Assembly (NCBI GenBank): GCA_902363515.1
Contig: CABJAN010000003.1
Location: forward strand, 175,108 to 239,107
Direction: 5' to 3'
Source: Bacillota bacterium
GTDB lineage: Bacteria > Bacillota > Clostridia > Lachnospirales > Lachnospiraceae
Length of the DNA: 64,000 nt
Positions 24,833 to 31,464 of this stretch are shown here, in pieces (positions within the stretch are counted from its first letter, which is position 1; the number at the start of each line of letters is the position of its first letter). Position numbers and translations under genes: made by a program. The notes below the pieces were generated by a model that saw only the letters and a program-made list of their open reading frames with translations, was not told where the DNA came from and did not search any database.

Positions 24833-24863
24833 GCCCGTTCCATACAACTGAACGGGCTTTTCT
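24833..24863 (+). terminator. Terminator of the XRE/ImmA operon
   Basis: GCCCGTTC and GAACGGGC form a perfect 8-bp stem with a 9-base loop, followed by TTTTCTT on the plus strand, six bases after the ImmA stop. Confidence 0.92.
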
Positions 24864-24886
24864 TATATCCATATATGAAGATTCTT

Positions 24887-25048
24887 TTATTTCAGTTCGC
24901 CATGCTTATTTTCAAATTCCATGATCGCCTGACGTATTAAATATAACACTTCTCCATTGATTGAACGCCCTTCAAATTCTGCCAGGCTTTTCAGTTTTTT
25001 ATGCGTTTCAGCATCAATCCGTAATCCTAAATGCTTCTCTTTCTCCAT
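24887..25048 (-). CDS. Small ribbon-helix-helix (Arc/CopG-like) repressor
   Basis: A 53-residue protein: EKEKHLGLRIDAETHKKLKS, then LAEFEGRSINGEVLYLIRQA. This is the beta-strand plus two-helix pattern of Arc/CopG proteins, with the typical LRID strand and the GRSINxEV turn. ATG 25048 is preceded by GGAGAG. Directly upstream (25067-25154) lie tandem TAAGTACA/TTCATA-type repeats, the usual kind of RHH operator, shared with the divergent gene at 25181. So it probably represses itself and that gene. Confidence 0.85.
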   Translation of the reverse strand: MEKEKHLGLRIDAETHKKLKSLAEFEGRSINGEVLYLIRQAIMEFENKHGELK

Positions 25049-25066
25049 GATTATTCTCTCCATCTC

Positions 25067-25154
25067 TATAAGTACATATTAAGTTCATATTTCAAGTTCA
25101 TTTTAAGTACAAATAATGGTAGAATGTTTTAAACGGACTTATTTTAAGTACACT
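25067..25154. repeat. Tandem operator-like repeats between RHH gene and membrane-protein gene
   Basis: Four adjacent units of about 11-12 bp (TATAAGTACATAT, TTAAGTTCATAT, TTCAAGTTCATT, TTTAAGTACAAA) occupy 25067-25113, and a fifth copy (TTTTAAGTACACT) is at 25142-25154. One-helical-turn spacing fits cooperative binding of RHH dimers. They sit between the divergent starts at 25048 and 25181. Confidence 0.75.
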
Positions 25155-25180
25155 ATATTTTTTCACGGAGGAATTCGATT

Positions 25181-25897
25181 ATGCATGAAAAAAGAAAAAA
25201 ATATTATCATATCAGGAAAGATTTATTCTGGTGCACCATCCTATTAGCTGTATCCTTTCTCATCGGTTATGCTATCCATCAACATCACGGTATTTTTCTA
25301 ACACATTCCCTGAAAGCAGACGCCCCAAAAGAACGGATAGAAATAACCTTTGACGATCTGCAATCAAGCCTGAATGATATCTCTACATGCTATTTATGTG
25401 GAAGCTCTGATTATAGTATGATGGACTATTATCGAAAATTTGATACGGTTGGACTGATTTCTCTTAATGATTGGCACGTCTTAGATTTCCAACTGAAAGC
25501 ATATGATGAAAGCGGAAATGAAATATTAAATAAGACCAGTTCAAATATGCTTTTTGGAAACACAGGCGAAATCACCTATTCCTCTCATGGAGATGTTTCC
25601 AGAGGAATGGCTGAGATAGATATCACGTTACCGGAAAACTATAAATTGAACAAAAGAAATCTAACGGATCATCTCTGCCAAAGTTGCCTTGATAAAGTTG
25701 CTGCTTCTTTAGAATATTGGAAATATGAAGATGAAAAGAAAGAACCGATCCCGCTGTGTTTGGTCGATTTTAAAACTCTTGATATTTATTCTTTACAGGA
25801 TTATTACCGATCCGTTTTCATCCGAGATTATTATGTAGAAATGGGCTTTGAAGAAATTTCTGTAGAAGTAAAAACTTTTTATCTGCCGAAGAGATAA
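25181..25897 (+). CDS. Membrane-anchored extracytoplasmic protein of unknown function
   Basis: 238 residues, start ATG 25181 with GGAGGAATTCGATT upstream. A single N-terminal helix (LFWCTILLAVSFLIGYAI) anchors it; the rest is predicted outside the cell and contains two Cys pairs (CYLCGSSDY near residue 69 and LCQSCLDK near 168). These may form a metal site or disulfides. I do not recognise a family. It is divergent from the RHH repressor and is followed by a DUF3592-like membrane protein. It is cargo rather than conjugation core. AT-richer and codon use differ from the flanking tra genes. Confidence 0.75.
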   Translation: MHEKRKKYYHIRKDLFWCTILLAVSFLIGYAIHQHHGIFLTHSLKADAPKERIEITFDDLQSSLNDISTCYLCGSSDYSMMDYYRKFDTVGLISLNDWHVLDFQLKAYDESGNEILNKTSSNMLFGNTGEITYSSHGDVSRGMAEIDITLPENYKLNKRNLTDHLCQSCLDKVAASLEYWKYEDEKKEPIPLCLVDFKTLDIYSLQDYYRSVFIRDYYVEMGFEEISVEVKTFYLPKR

Positions 25898-25950
25898 TAA
25901 TTATGATATACTGAAAAAAATGACAAATAAGAATTTGAGGTGATGAAACT

Positions 25951-26478
25951 ATGTCTGAAATACAAATTGCATGGTTAGAATTGATGACAGTTGGAGGTCT
26001 TGGTGTAATATTAGTTCTGCTAGGAGTTACTTTCAATATCATTGTAAAAAGACAAAATAAATTGTGTACAAAAAAGACAGACGGTATTATTAAACAATAT
26101 GGGTTTCCTGGAAATGGAAGAGTGTACCCAATCGTTGAGTACTTTGTGAATGGAACTTGTTATAAAGCAAAGAAAAAATTTCGAGGAATTAAAACAACGC
26201 AACTATCAGGAGTACCTGTACCGATGAAACCAGAAGTCTATGAAGATGAAAAAGGATGGCTACATGTAAAAACTGGAGCTATTGCAAATTTGCATCAACT
26301 TGCGGAGCAGTTGTGGCCTATCAACAGTAAGATGACAGTTTATTATAATCCAAACAATCCTAAAAAGTGTTATATTGATAGACCAATTTCAAAAAGATTT
26401 ACTTCCATGATGTTTATCATAATGGGGACAGTAACAATACTCTTGAGTGTACTGGTATTCTTTTTGATGCAGTTATAA
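25951..26478 (+). CDS. DUF3592-like two-helix membrane protein
   Basis: 175 residues with membrane helices at both ends (VGGLGVILVLLGVTFNIIV and FIIMGTVTILLSVLVFFLM). Between them is a soluble domain: YPIVEYFVNGTCYKAKKKFR, and later VYYNPNNPKKCYID, which is the typical DUF3592 ending (YNPxNPxxxY). Function of DUF3592 is not established. It lies 53 bp after the Cys-pair membrane protein on the same strand and is closed by a terminator, so the two probably form a small cargo operon under the RHH repressor. The ribosome site is GAGGTGATGAAACT before ATG 25951. Confidence 0.8.
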   Translation: MSEIQIAWLELMTVGGLGVILVLLGVTFNIIVKRQNKLCTKKTDGIIKQYGFPGNGRVYPIVEYFVNGTCYKAKKKFRGIKTTQLSGVPVPMKPEVYEDEKGWLHVKTGAIANLHQLAEQLWPINSKMTVYYNPNNPKKCYIDRPISKRFTSMMFIIMGTVTILLSVLVFFLMQL

Positions 26479-26530
26479 ATTGCAAAAGATAATTGCTAAT
26501 CAGACAAATCCCAGTTTGGACTTTTCTTAT

Positions 26531-26560
26531 AGAGCCTTTCCATGAAGGAGAGGCTCTTTT
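26531..26560 (+). terminator. Terminator of the membrane-protein cargo operon
   Basis: AGAGCCT and AGGCTCT form a 7-bp stem around CATGAAGGAG-type loop, followed by TTTTC on the plus strand. Confidence 0.85.
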
Positions 26561-26605
26561 CATCTGAAATTACTAAGATGACTATTTCAACTATCATCAT
26601 CTTTT

Positions 26606-26902
26606 TTAACCTAAAATCAATGCACATATTCTTTCTCTAAATAAGTCCATTACAGCATCTATAAATTCTCCGGCAAATACAATAAACTTCAAAACACCGC
26701 CCATACAAGCTAAAAAAGCTGCCTGTATCCAGTCTTGATAACAGAGCACTGTTCCTATAAACAAAACTACAATTCCAAATCCCAATATCTTTTTTGCGAT
26801 TGCCACCATATGTACTAGTAGTTTCACTCCGACACCTATGATTGAAACAATAAACCACAATGGAATCAATAACACTTTTCCTGACACTTTTAAAATCCCC
26901 AT
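26606..26902 (-). CDS. Small hydrophobic membrane protein downstream of repA
   Basis: 98 residues from ATG 26902, which follows AGGAGG by six bases; the ATG at 26932 lies inside repA without a good site. Three hydrophobic stretches are visible (VLLIPLWFIVSIIGVGVKLL, ILGFGIVVLFIGTVL and AAFLACMGGVLKFIVF). Small membrane proteins at this place after repA are common in Tn1549-like elements, but I cannot name the family. It is the last gene of the par-rep operon (stop 26606). Confidence 0.7.
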   Translation of the reverse strand: MGILKVSGKVLLIPLWFIVSIIGVGVKLLVHMVAIAKKILGFGIVVLFIGTVLCYQDWIQAAFLACMGGVLKFIVFAGEFIDAVMDLFRERICALILG

Positions 26903-26916
26903 ATCCATCCTCCTCG

Positions 26917-27915
26917 CTATCTTGCCAGCCATGGCATATCATGATTTACTTCTGCCCGGTAATACCCACTTATCGTTGAAGGAGCATTGAACAATGCTGC
27001 AAGTAAATATTTCTTGATATTCTTGATTTTACTCGTATTTCCTTCCAGACAATGCAGCACATACTCTACATGCGAATAATCCAGCTTCATGAATTTTCCT
27101 CTTACCAAAGCTCCTGAATACCAGTTGCTTGCAATCAATACTCTATCACTCCTACACATGACAGTCTCTACAATCAGATCCACTATTTCATCAATCTGAT
27201 TTTTGTCATGAGGATGACTCACAAGTAGGGCATCATACTCCAGGTTTTCTTTGATCAGAGATTGATACGCATGTAATGTTTCCATCTCATCCTCTTCGGA
27301 TCCTATCCCATCTGCAGATACGATAGGATTAGATTTATTCTCACTAAGATTAGTATTGTTAATATTAGTATTATTAGAGTTTGAAATGTAAACTTCTTGA
27401 AGTTTATTTTCGGGACTTCTTGAAGTTTGTTTTTGGGACTTCTTGAAGTTTGAAATGTAAACTTCTTCTGTCTCTTCTTCCTCTACTGAAGTTTGATTTG
27501 TAAACTTCACCATCTTTGGTTTTTCTTTTTTCTGTTCCTCACATTCCTCCTGAATAAATGATTTTACATAGATGATCGTAACCTTTCCAAATCCCTGCCT
27601 ACGTTTTTCAATCAAACCTATCCCTTTTTCATCATCCAGCTCCTGAAGAGATTTCACCGCTTTATTTCTGCCACAATTCAATAATTCCATGATATCTTCA
27701 ATGGAAAAATAGATATATGCCCGATTTTCTTCATCAAACCACTGATTCTTAATAGATAAAGACATTCTGTCCAACATCAAACCGTATAAGATCTTCGCAT
27801 CACTGGAAAGATCCTTGAAACAGTCATTGGTAAATAAAGCTTTGGGTATTCTGTAAAAACTAAACTGGTCTGCTTCTGTTCCATAAAAATATTTAAAATT
27901 CATTTTTTTATCCAT
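26917..27915 (-). CDS. repA: RepA_N-family replication initiator
   Basis: About 332 residues from ATG 27915 (GGGAGGAAGATAC upstream). The N-terminal winged-helix domain (FSFYRIPKALFTNDCFKDLS, SSDAKILYGLMLDRMSLSIK, then IMELLNCGRNKAVKSLQEL) is the RepA_N signature of Gram-positive theta plasmids and Tn1549-like elements. The middle is a polar, repetitive segment (about residues 135-180) that carries the DNA iterons, and the C-terminal domain ends with YLLAALFNAPSTISGYYRAE. In this family the origin lies within repA, as the iterons here suggest. It follows parB and would let the excised element replicate as a plasmid. Confidence 0.93.
   Translation of the reverse strand: MDKKMNFKYFYGTEADQFSFYRIPKALFTNDCFKDLSSDAKILYGLMLDRMSLSIKNQWFDEENRAYIYFSIEDIMELLNCGRNKAVKSLQELDDEKGIGLIEKRRQGFGKVTIIYVKSFIQEECEEQKKEKPKMVKFTNQTSVEEEETEEVYISNFKKSQKQTSRSPENKLQEVYISNSNNTNINNTNLSENKSNPIVSADGIGSEEDEMETLHAYQSLIKENLEYDALLVSHPHDKNQIDEIVDLIVETVMCRSDRVLIASNWYSGALVRGKFMKLDYSHVEYVLHCLEGNTSKIKNIKKYLLAALFNAPSTISGYYRAEVNHDMPWLAR
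27376..27508. repeat. Iteron array inside repA: likely origin of replication of the element
   Basis: Five 21-bp palindromic units of the form GAAGTTT-N7-AAACTTC (or GGGACTTC in two). They start at 27376, 27399, 27422, 27445 and 27488. The first four have an exact 23-bp period (about two helical turns). RepA_N origins are known to lie within repA, so this is the expected oriV. The encoded repeats are also visible as protein repeats (VYISNFKKSQKQTSR and similar). Confidence 0.82.
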
Positions 27916-27942
27916 GTATCTTCCTCCCTTCCTTTCTCTCAT

Positions 27943-27965
27943 AGAAGTCCTTTTTTTAAACTTCT
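27943..27965. promoter_or_regulatory. Sixth iteron copy upstream of repA
   Basis: GAAGTCC-N7-AAACTTC (core 27944-27964) matches the array in repA and lies 28 bases before the repA start. It suits autorepression of repA by its own product. It can also fold as a hairpin in the mRNA. Confidence 0.65.
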
Positions 27966-27982
27966 GTATCTCTTCTTTCTTC

Positions 27983-28012
27983 GGGTTGTCTTATTTTGAC
28001 AACCCTTATTTC
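27983..28012 (-). promoter_or_regulatory. Hairpin between parB and repA
   Basis: GGGTTGTC and GACAACCC form a perfect 8-bp stem with a 7-base loop, directly after the parB stop. No T run follows on the minus strand, so this is likely a processing or stabilising structure separating parB and repA mRNA levels. Confidence 0.5.
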
Positions 28013-28911
28013 TGTTCTCTTTTCCATTGTTCCAGTAATGTCTCAATCACCTTTTCCATATCCGTTTCCGAATAGTCTTCCGGAAAATATTTTGTAAGCT
28101 TCTTTCCTGATAACACCACTTTTCGTTCCGGTGCTTTTACCACTATACAACTATTAAAAATTGAGATCATAAATCCCTGGTTCACTGGTCCTTCTTCCAA
28201 CTGTTTTCTCAAAGCTGTAATCTGCTTTGGTTTAATAAATCCTGTATCCCGGATATACTCATAAATCCATTTCTGCATTTCCTTATCAATGTAGGAAATA
28301 TCAACGGCAATGGTAAAATTCAATTTCTTTGCATCTACCATATCTAATAATTCCGGGATTAATTCTGTAAGTCGAATGTAACGCTGAACATTACGAGCAC
28401 TCTCTCCTACTTGTTCCCCTAACTCTTCTCTTGATTTCTTACCCAACTTGTGGCCATTATGACCACAAGTTAAATCAGCTCTTTTTCCCTGTCTCTTCAT
28501 CGCATCCAGTTTCATCTTATAAGCAAATGCTTTTTCACTCGGAAGTAACTCTTCTCGTTGAATATTGGCATCTACCATGGCGATTACTGCATCATCATCT
28601 GACAGCTCTCTGACAATTGCAGGAATTGTTTCCAAGCCAGCTCTAATAGCCGCGTACATTCTTCGATGACCTGATATCATCTCATATCCATCTTCACCAT
28701 CGGATCGTAACAAAACTGGTGTCAGTATCCCTTTTGCCTTTACACTCTCCACCAAGTCTGTCATCTTTTCGTCATCCAATACCTTAAATGGATGATCCTT
28801 AAAAGCATGAATTTTACTGATATCAATCTCCATTGCCGATTCTTCATTGACTACTCCCAGCAATTCATCAATGCTTGTCAATTTGATTTTTTCTGCGCTT
28901 CTACTTTTCAT
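28006..28911 (-). CDS. parB: ParB/Spo0J-type partition protein (copy 1 of the element)
   Basis: 301 residues, ATG 28911 with AGGAGG upstream, overlapping the parA end by 11 bp. The ParB/sulfiredoxin N-domain (ISKIHAFKDHPFKVLDDEKM, then YEMISGHRRMYAAIRAGLET) carries the GxRR nucleotide-binding motif. A helix-turn-helix follows (SREELGEQVGESARNVQRYI). Together with parA it would segregate the excised plasmid form. It resembles the second ParB at 29702-30580 in layout but differs throughout the central and C-terminal parts, so it is a diverged paralogue. Confidence 0.93.
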   Translation of the reverse strand: MKSRSAEKIKLTSIDELLGVVNEESAMEIDISKIHAFKDHPFKVLDDEKMTDLVESVKAKGILTPVLLRSDGEDGYEMISGHRRMYAAIRAGLETIPAIVRELSDDDAVIAMVDANIQREELLPSEKAFAYKMKLDAMKRQGKRADLTCGHNGHKLGKKSREELGEQVGESARNVQRYIRLTELIPELLDMVDAKKLNFTIAVDISYIDKEMQKWIYEYIRDTGFIKPKQITALRKQLEEGPVNQGFMISIFNSCIVVKAPERKVVLSGKKLTKYFPEDYSETDMEKVIETLLEQWKREQK

Positions 28912-29686
28912 TTTCCAAAACCTCCTGTGTCAGATTTTCATAAGCCATAGATACTTTTCCCTTTGGACAATGACAATAAATACTTTTTCCTTCCGCACTT
29001 GCTTCAGCTACCTTAACTGATAGTGGAATGACATTTTCAAAGATAGAAATCTTAGATCCATAAGTTTCTCTCACTCTGGAAGCAATATCTTTGGCGTAAT
29101 TAGTACGAAAATCCACCATTGTCAAAAGAATTCCCTGTATCGTCAGCTTTCGGTTCAATCTCTTCTTTACCATAGAAATAGTCCTGATCAACTGTTGAAG
29201 TCCTTTAACCGGCAGATATGCAGCTTGTACAGGTATCAAAACCGTATCAGAAGCTACTAAAGCATTGATGGTCATCATTCCCAAGCTCGGCATACAATCA
29301 ATCAAAATATAATCGTATCGTGATCGCATCGTATCAATATATTCCTTCATGATCAGCTCCCTGCTCATTACATTACTCATAGTTACTTCCAAGGCTGATA
29401 ACTCAATATTGGCCGGTAGGAGATCCACTTGTTCCTCATGATGTAAAATGCCTTCTTCCTCAGCAATTTCCTCGTCATTGATAATATTCATCATAATAGT
29501 TGCAAGAGTTGTTCCAATATCATCCGGTTCTACATATCCAAGACTTGCAGTTAAGCTTCCCTGTGGATCCGCATCGATCAATAACACTTTTTTTCCTTGT
29601 CTTACCAACCCAACTCCAAGATTTAAAGTCGTTGTACTTTTTGCAACTCCGCCTTTCTGGTTTACTACTGAAATAACTTTACACAT
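28901..29686 (-). CDS. parA: ParA-type partition ATPase of the element
   Basis: About 261 residues from ATG 29686 (GGAGG eight bases before); the ATG at 29701 lacks a site. The deviant Walker A is NQKGGVAKSTTTLNLGVGL (Ala in place of the usual third Gly), and the switch II region is DYILIDCMPSLGMMTINAL. It provides the DNA-bound gradient that moves ParB complexes. It is sandwiched between two parB genes and followed by repA, in one operon. Confidence 0.94.
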   Translation of the reverse strand: MCKVISVVNQKGGVAKSTTTLNLGVGLVRQGKKVLLIDADPQGSLTASLGYVEPDDIGTTLATIMMNIINDEEIAEEEGILHHEEQVDLLPANIELSALEVTMSNVMSRELIMKEYIDTMRSRYDYILIDCMPSLGMMTINALVASDTVLIPVQAAYLPVKGLQQLIRTISMVKKRLNRKLTIQGILLTMVDFRTNYAKDIASRVRETYGSKISIFENVIPLSVKVAEASAEGKSIYCHCPKGKVSMAYENLTQEVLENEK

Positions 29687-29701
29687 ACTGTTTTCCTCCA
29701 T

Positions 29702-30580
29702 TTATTTCTCCCAATTTTCATTCTGCCAGATTTTCAATAATGCTATAATTTCTCGTTTCATCATTGCCGGTGTATATCTGCTTGGAAAATATTTGTGAAG
29801 CTGCTCATTCGTAAAGGCAACTCTCGTAATCTCACCTTTTTTTATCTCACTCATAATTTCCTGCATCTTCTCTAATGTAAGTTGGTTTTCTTTGCTCAAT
29901 TTTCTAATCCGCTGTGCCTGTGATAAAGACGGAACAGCCTGAGCATAATCCATTGCTTCTAATAGTTGTTTTTGTTCTTCTTCTTTTAATGCTGAAATTT
30001 CAACTGCCGGATTAAAAGATATCAATTCATCATCTAATTTCTGTAAGAACTCAGGTATTAGTTTCGTCAATGAAATATATCTTTGTACCTGCTTTGGACT
30101 ATCTCCACATTCTTCACTGATAATCTCTACTGTTCTCTTTCTTTTTGTTTTGTGGTCAATTTGACCTTTTTTCCTACCTGATTTTCTTTTCAGCACATCA
30201 TTTTTCATTTTGTAAGCAAAAGCCTTTTCACTGAAACTGATTTTTTCTCTGTGCAGGTTAGAATCCACCATATTCAAAATAGATTCATCTTCTGTCATCA
30301 CACGGATAATTACTGGTACTTTTCGATACCCCAGTAACTCAGCTGCATGTTTTCTTCTGTGACCGGATATAATCTCATAGACTCCATCTGGCACAGGCCT
30401 GACAATCAATGGATTGAGAATTCCGTACTTCTCAATACTTTCTTTTAGCAAATGCATCTCTTTATCATCTTTCACTTGAAAAGGATGATTTTTAAAAGAA
30501 CAGAGTCTTTCAATCTCAATTTCAATAATCTTCTCATCTTCATTCTTCGGAATAAATTCTTTCGTTACTTCCGTCATCAT
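29702..30580 (-). CDS. parB: Second ParB-type partition protein of the element
   Basis: 292 residues, ATG 30580 behind AAGGAGGAA, first gene of the par-rep operon. It has the ParB N-domain (IERLCSFKNHPFQVKDDKEM and YEIISGHRRKHAAELLGYRK) and a central helix-turn-helix (EIISEECGDSPKQVQRYISL). The C-terminus ends with the same YFPSRYTPAMMKREIIALLK-like motif seen in the other copy (YFPEDYSETDMEKVIETLLE). Two ParB proteins flanking one ParA is unusual; one may act mainly as a regulator or bind a different site. Palindromes TTAGCTATAGCTAA and relatives upstream are candidate binding sites. Confidence 0.9.
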   Translation of the reverse strand: MMTEVTKEFIPKNEDEKIIEIEIERLCSFKNHPFQVKDDKEMHLLKESIEKYGILNPLIVRPVPDGVYEIISGHRRKHAAELLGYRKVPVIIRVMTEDESILNMVDSNLHREKISFSEKAFAYKMKNDVLKRKSGRKKGQIDHKTKRKRTVEIISEECGDSPKQVQRYISLTKLIPEFLQKLDDELISFNPAVEISALKEEEQKQLLEAMDYAQAVPSLSQAQRIRKLSKENQLTLEKMQEIMSEIKKGEITRVAFTNEQLHKYFPSRYTPAMMKREIIALLKIWQNENWEK

Positions 30581-30601
30581 TTCCTCCTTCTTCGGTCAGA
30601 C

Positions 30602-30652
30602 AAAAAAAGCCCGTCTGGATCCGATTATTTTTGAAATCAGTTCCAAACGAGC
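30602..30652 (-). terminator. Strong terminator/attenuator hairpin just before the par-rep operon
   Basis: On the minus strand an 18-bp stem with one mismatch (GCTCGTTTGGAACTGATT against AATCGGATCCAGACGGGC) is followed by seven T, ending 21 bases before the first ParB start. It either stops transcription entering from the right end or acts as an attenuator of parB-parA-parB-repA. Confidence 0.85.
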
Positions 30653-30664
30653 ATCTCGTTTTCT

Positions 30665-30890
30665 ATTAGCTATAGCTAATATATTTCTCTATTGTTTCAG
30701 CTAATATATGTTTGCAAATTATATTCTGCAAAGAATTTTTCCTTTGATCTACTGTATTTTACATTCCTAAATCAATGGTGACAACAGATACTTCCCCAAA
30801 TGTTAGCAATATCTCTGATACAGTCTATTTGCAAAACTCTATTTTTTATTAGCTGCCAGCTAACAATTATTTCATTGTATTAGCTGAAAA
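30665..30890. repeat. TTAGCT/AGCTAA palindromes upstream of the par operon
   Basis: ATTAGCTATAGCTAAT (30665-30680, perfect 16-bp palindrome), TTAGCTGCCAGCTAA (30849-30863), and single arms CAGCTAAT (about 30699) and TTAGCTGA (about 30880). Such clustered palindromes beside a par operon are typical of partition sites or ParB/ParA operators. The rest of 30581-30983 shows no gene. Confidence 0.65.
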
Positions 30891-30930
30891 TCATCCTCAA
30901 AGCAATAAAATCATGCATTTTTTTTATCAA

Positions 30931-30976
30931 AAAAGCGCCCCATTATTTGCATTTCTGCTAATAATCGAACGCTTTT
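30931..30976 (-). terminator. Terminator of tRNA-Arg(CCT)
   Basis: On the minus strand a long stem (AAAAGCG...CGCTTTT, about 21 bp with two mismatches) begins seven bases after the tRNA and ends in six T. Confidence 0.85.
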
Positions 30977-30983
30977 GACTGGC

Positions 30984-31055
30984 CGTCTCGTATAGGAATC
31001 GAACCTATAATTTAGTCTTAGGAGGACCATGTTATATCCATTTAACTAACGAGAC
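30984..31055 (-). tRNA. tRNA-Arg (anticodon CCT), intact, probably carried by the element
   Basis: A 72-base cloverleaf on the minus strand: acceptor GTCTCGT/ACGAGAC, D arm GTTA..TAAC, anticodon stem TGGTC/GACTA with loop CTCCTAA (anticodon CCT), T arm TAGG-TTCGATT-CCTA, discriminator G, no encoded CCA. It reads AGG. It lies about 220 bp inside the element from the split host tRNA-Arg(CCT) and shares the D-arm stretch TTAGTTAAATGGATATAACA and the anticodon loop with it, but not the acceptor. It therefore looks like a substitute gene. No strong promoter is seen immediately upstream. Confidence 0.93.
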
Positions 31056-31118
31056 AAAATGCCATTTTCCCTTGAAAACACGCGATTTTCCGGCTTTTTG
31101 GTAATGGCAACCTTTATT

Positions 31119-31149
31119 TAATTATCAGCTTTTTTCAAGCTGTTAATTA
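31119..31149. repeat. 13-bp inverted repeat near the element end
   Basis: TAATTATCAGCTT (31119-31131) and AAGCTGTTAATTA (31137-31149), 12 of 13 paired, 5-base loop. It lies between the two tRNA-Arg copies; it could be a weak terminator or a recombinase/accessory-protein arm site. The remainder of 31056-31278 has no gene. Confidence 0.5.
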
Positions 31150-31278
31150 CTATTATTTTTCATGTTGGTGACATCAAAGCACTCACCTATTAGGGTAACA
31201 CCTTCGTGTCAATTTTTACTCTTCTTAACTAGATTTGAACCCAAAAGTTTTTTCAGGAAGTGATAACCTTGGTTCCTC

Positions 31279-31317
31279 CTTAGGAGGCGCTTGTTATATC
31301 CATTTAACTAAGGAAAC
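31279..31317 (-). pseudogene. Host tRNA-Arg(CCT), 5' half only: element insertion junction
   Basis: Minus strand from 31317: acceptor GTTTCCT, TA, D stem GTTA, loop AATGGATA, TAAC, A, anticodon-stem strand AGCGC, loop CTCCTAA, then G. The next bases should continue as GCGCT but read GGAGG, and no AGGAAAC acceptor partner exists nearby. The gene is thus cut just after the anticodon. A good promoter is retained upstream (31373-31345). I infer crossover in the anticodon loop, with the 3' half left at the far end of the element. Confidence 0.75.
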
Positions 31318-31344
31318 CCATATTTTAGTTTTGTCCGTCCCTTT

Positions 31345-31373
31345 ATCTTACTATACTCTTTTCCTTTTTTCAA
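31345..31373 (-). promoter_or_regulatory. Promoter of the split tRNA-Arg gene
   Basis: TTGAAA (31373-31368), 17 bp, TAAGAT (31350-31345), about 28 bases before the tRNA 5' end. It now reads through the half tRNA towards the intact tRNA-Arg. Confidence 0.75.
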
Positions 31374-31406
31374 GCCCAATTTTTTCTTTTTATGAAAAGT
31401 TTTTAT

Positions 31407-31460
31407 AAAAACAGAGCAGGCTTCTGGATTCTCTAAAAACCATCCGTCCACTCTGTTTTA
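31407..31460 (-). terminator. Terminator after the DUF3881 gene
   Basis: AAAACAGAG and CTCTGTTTT pair (9 bp) around a 34-base interval, followed by T-rich sequence on the minus strand, five bases after the stop. Confidence 0.7.
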
Positions 31461-31464
31461 TATA

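Larger units (their letters stand above)
1..31279. mobile_element. Right-hand part of a Tn1549/CTn-type integrative conjugative element
   Basis: Seen: a continuous block with PcfB, VirD4, Maff2, TrbL, PrgI, VirB4, CD1108- and CD1107-type proteins, topoisomerase III, DUF5688 and ArdC homologues, plus repA/parA/parB and an LPXTG-type adhesin. This set and order are typical of Tn1549-like conjugative elements of Clostridia. The block ends where a split host tRNA-Arg(CCT) begins, and ordinary chromosomal genes follow. The left end, relaxase and integrase are outside the window. The exact right boundary (the anticodon loop at about 31279) is inferred from divergence of the tRNA, not from a mapped att site. 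Confidence 0.85.

Noticed and set aside
27376..27508. CRISPR-like short repeat array
   Set aside because: The 23-bp periodic units leave only about 2 bp between them, lie within the repA frame and are palindromic iterons; there are no spacers or cas genes.
30984..31317. Group I intron in tRNA-Arg(CCT)
   Set aside because: Such introns are known in the anticodon loop of this tRNA, and the spacing was suggestive. But the downstream tRNA has its own 5' half and its 3' acceptor (ACGAGAC) does not pair with GTTTCCT, so the two cannot be exons of one gene.
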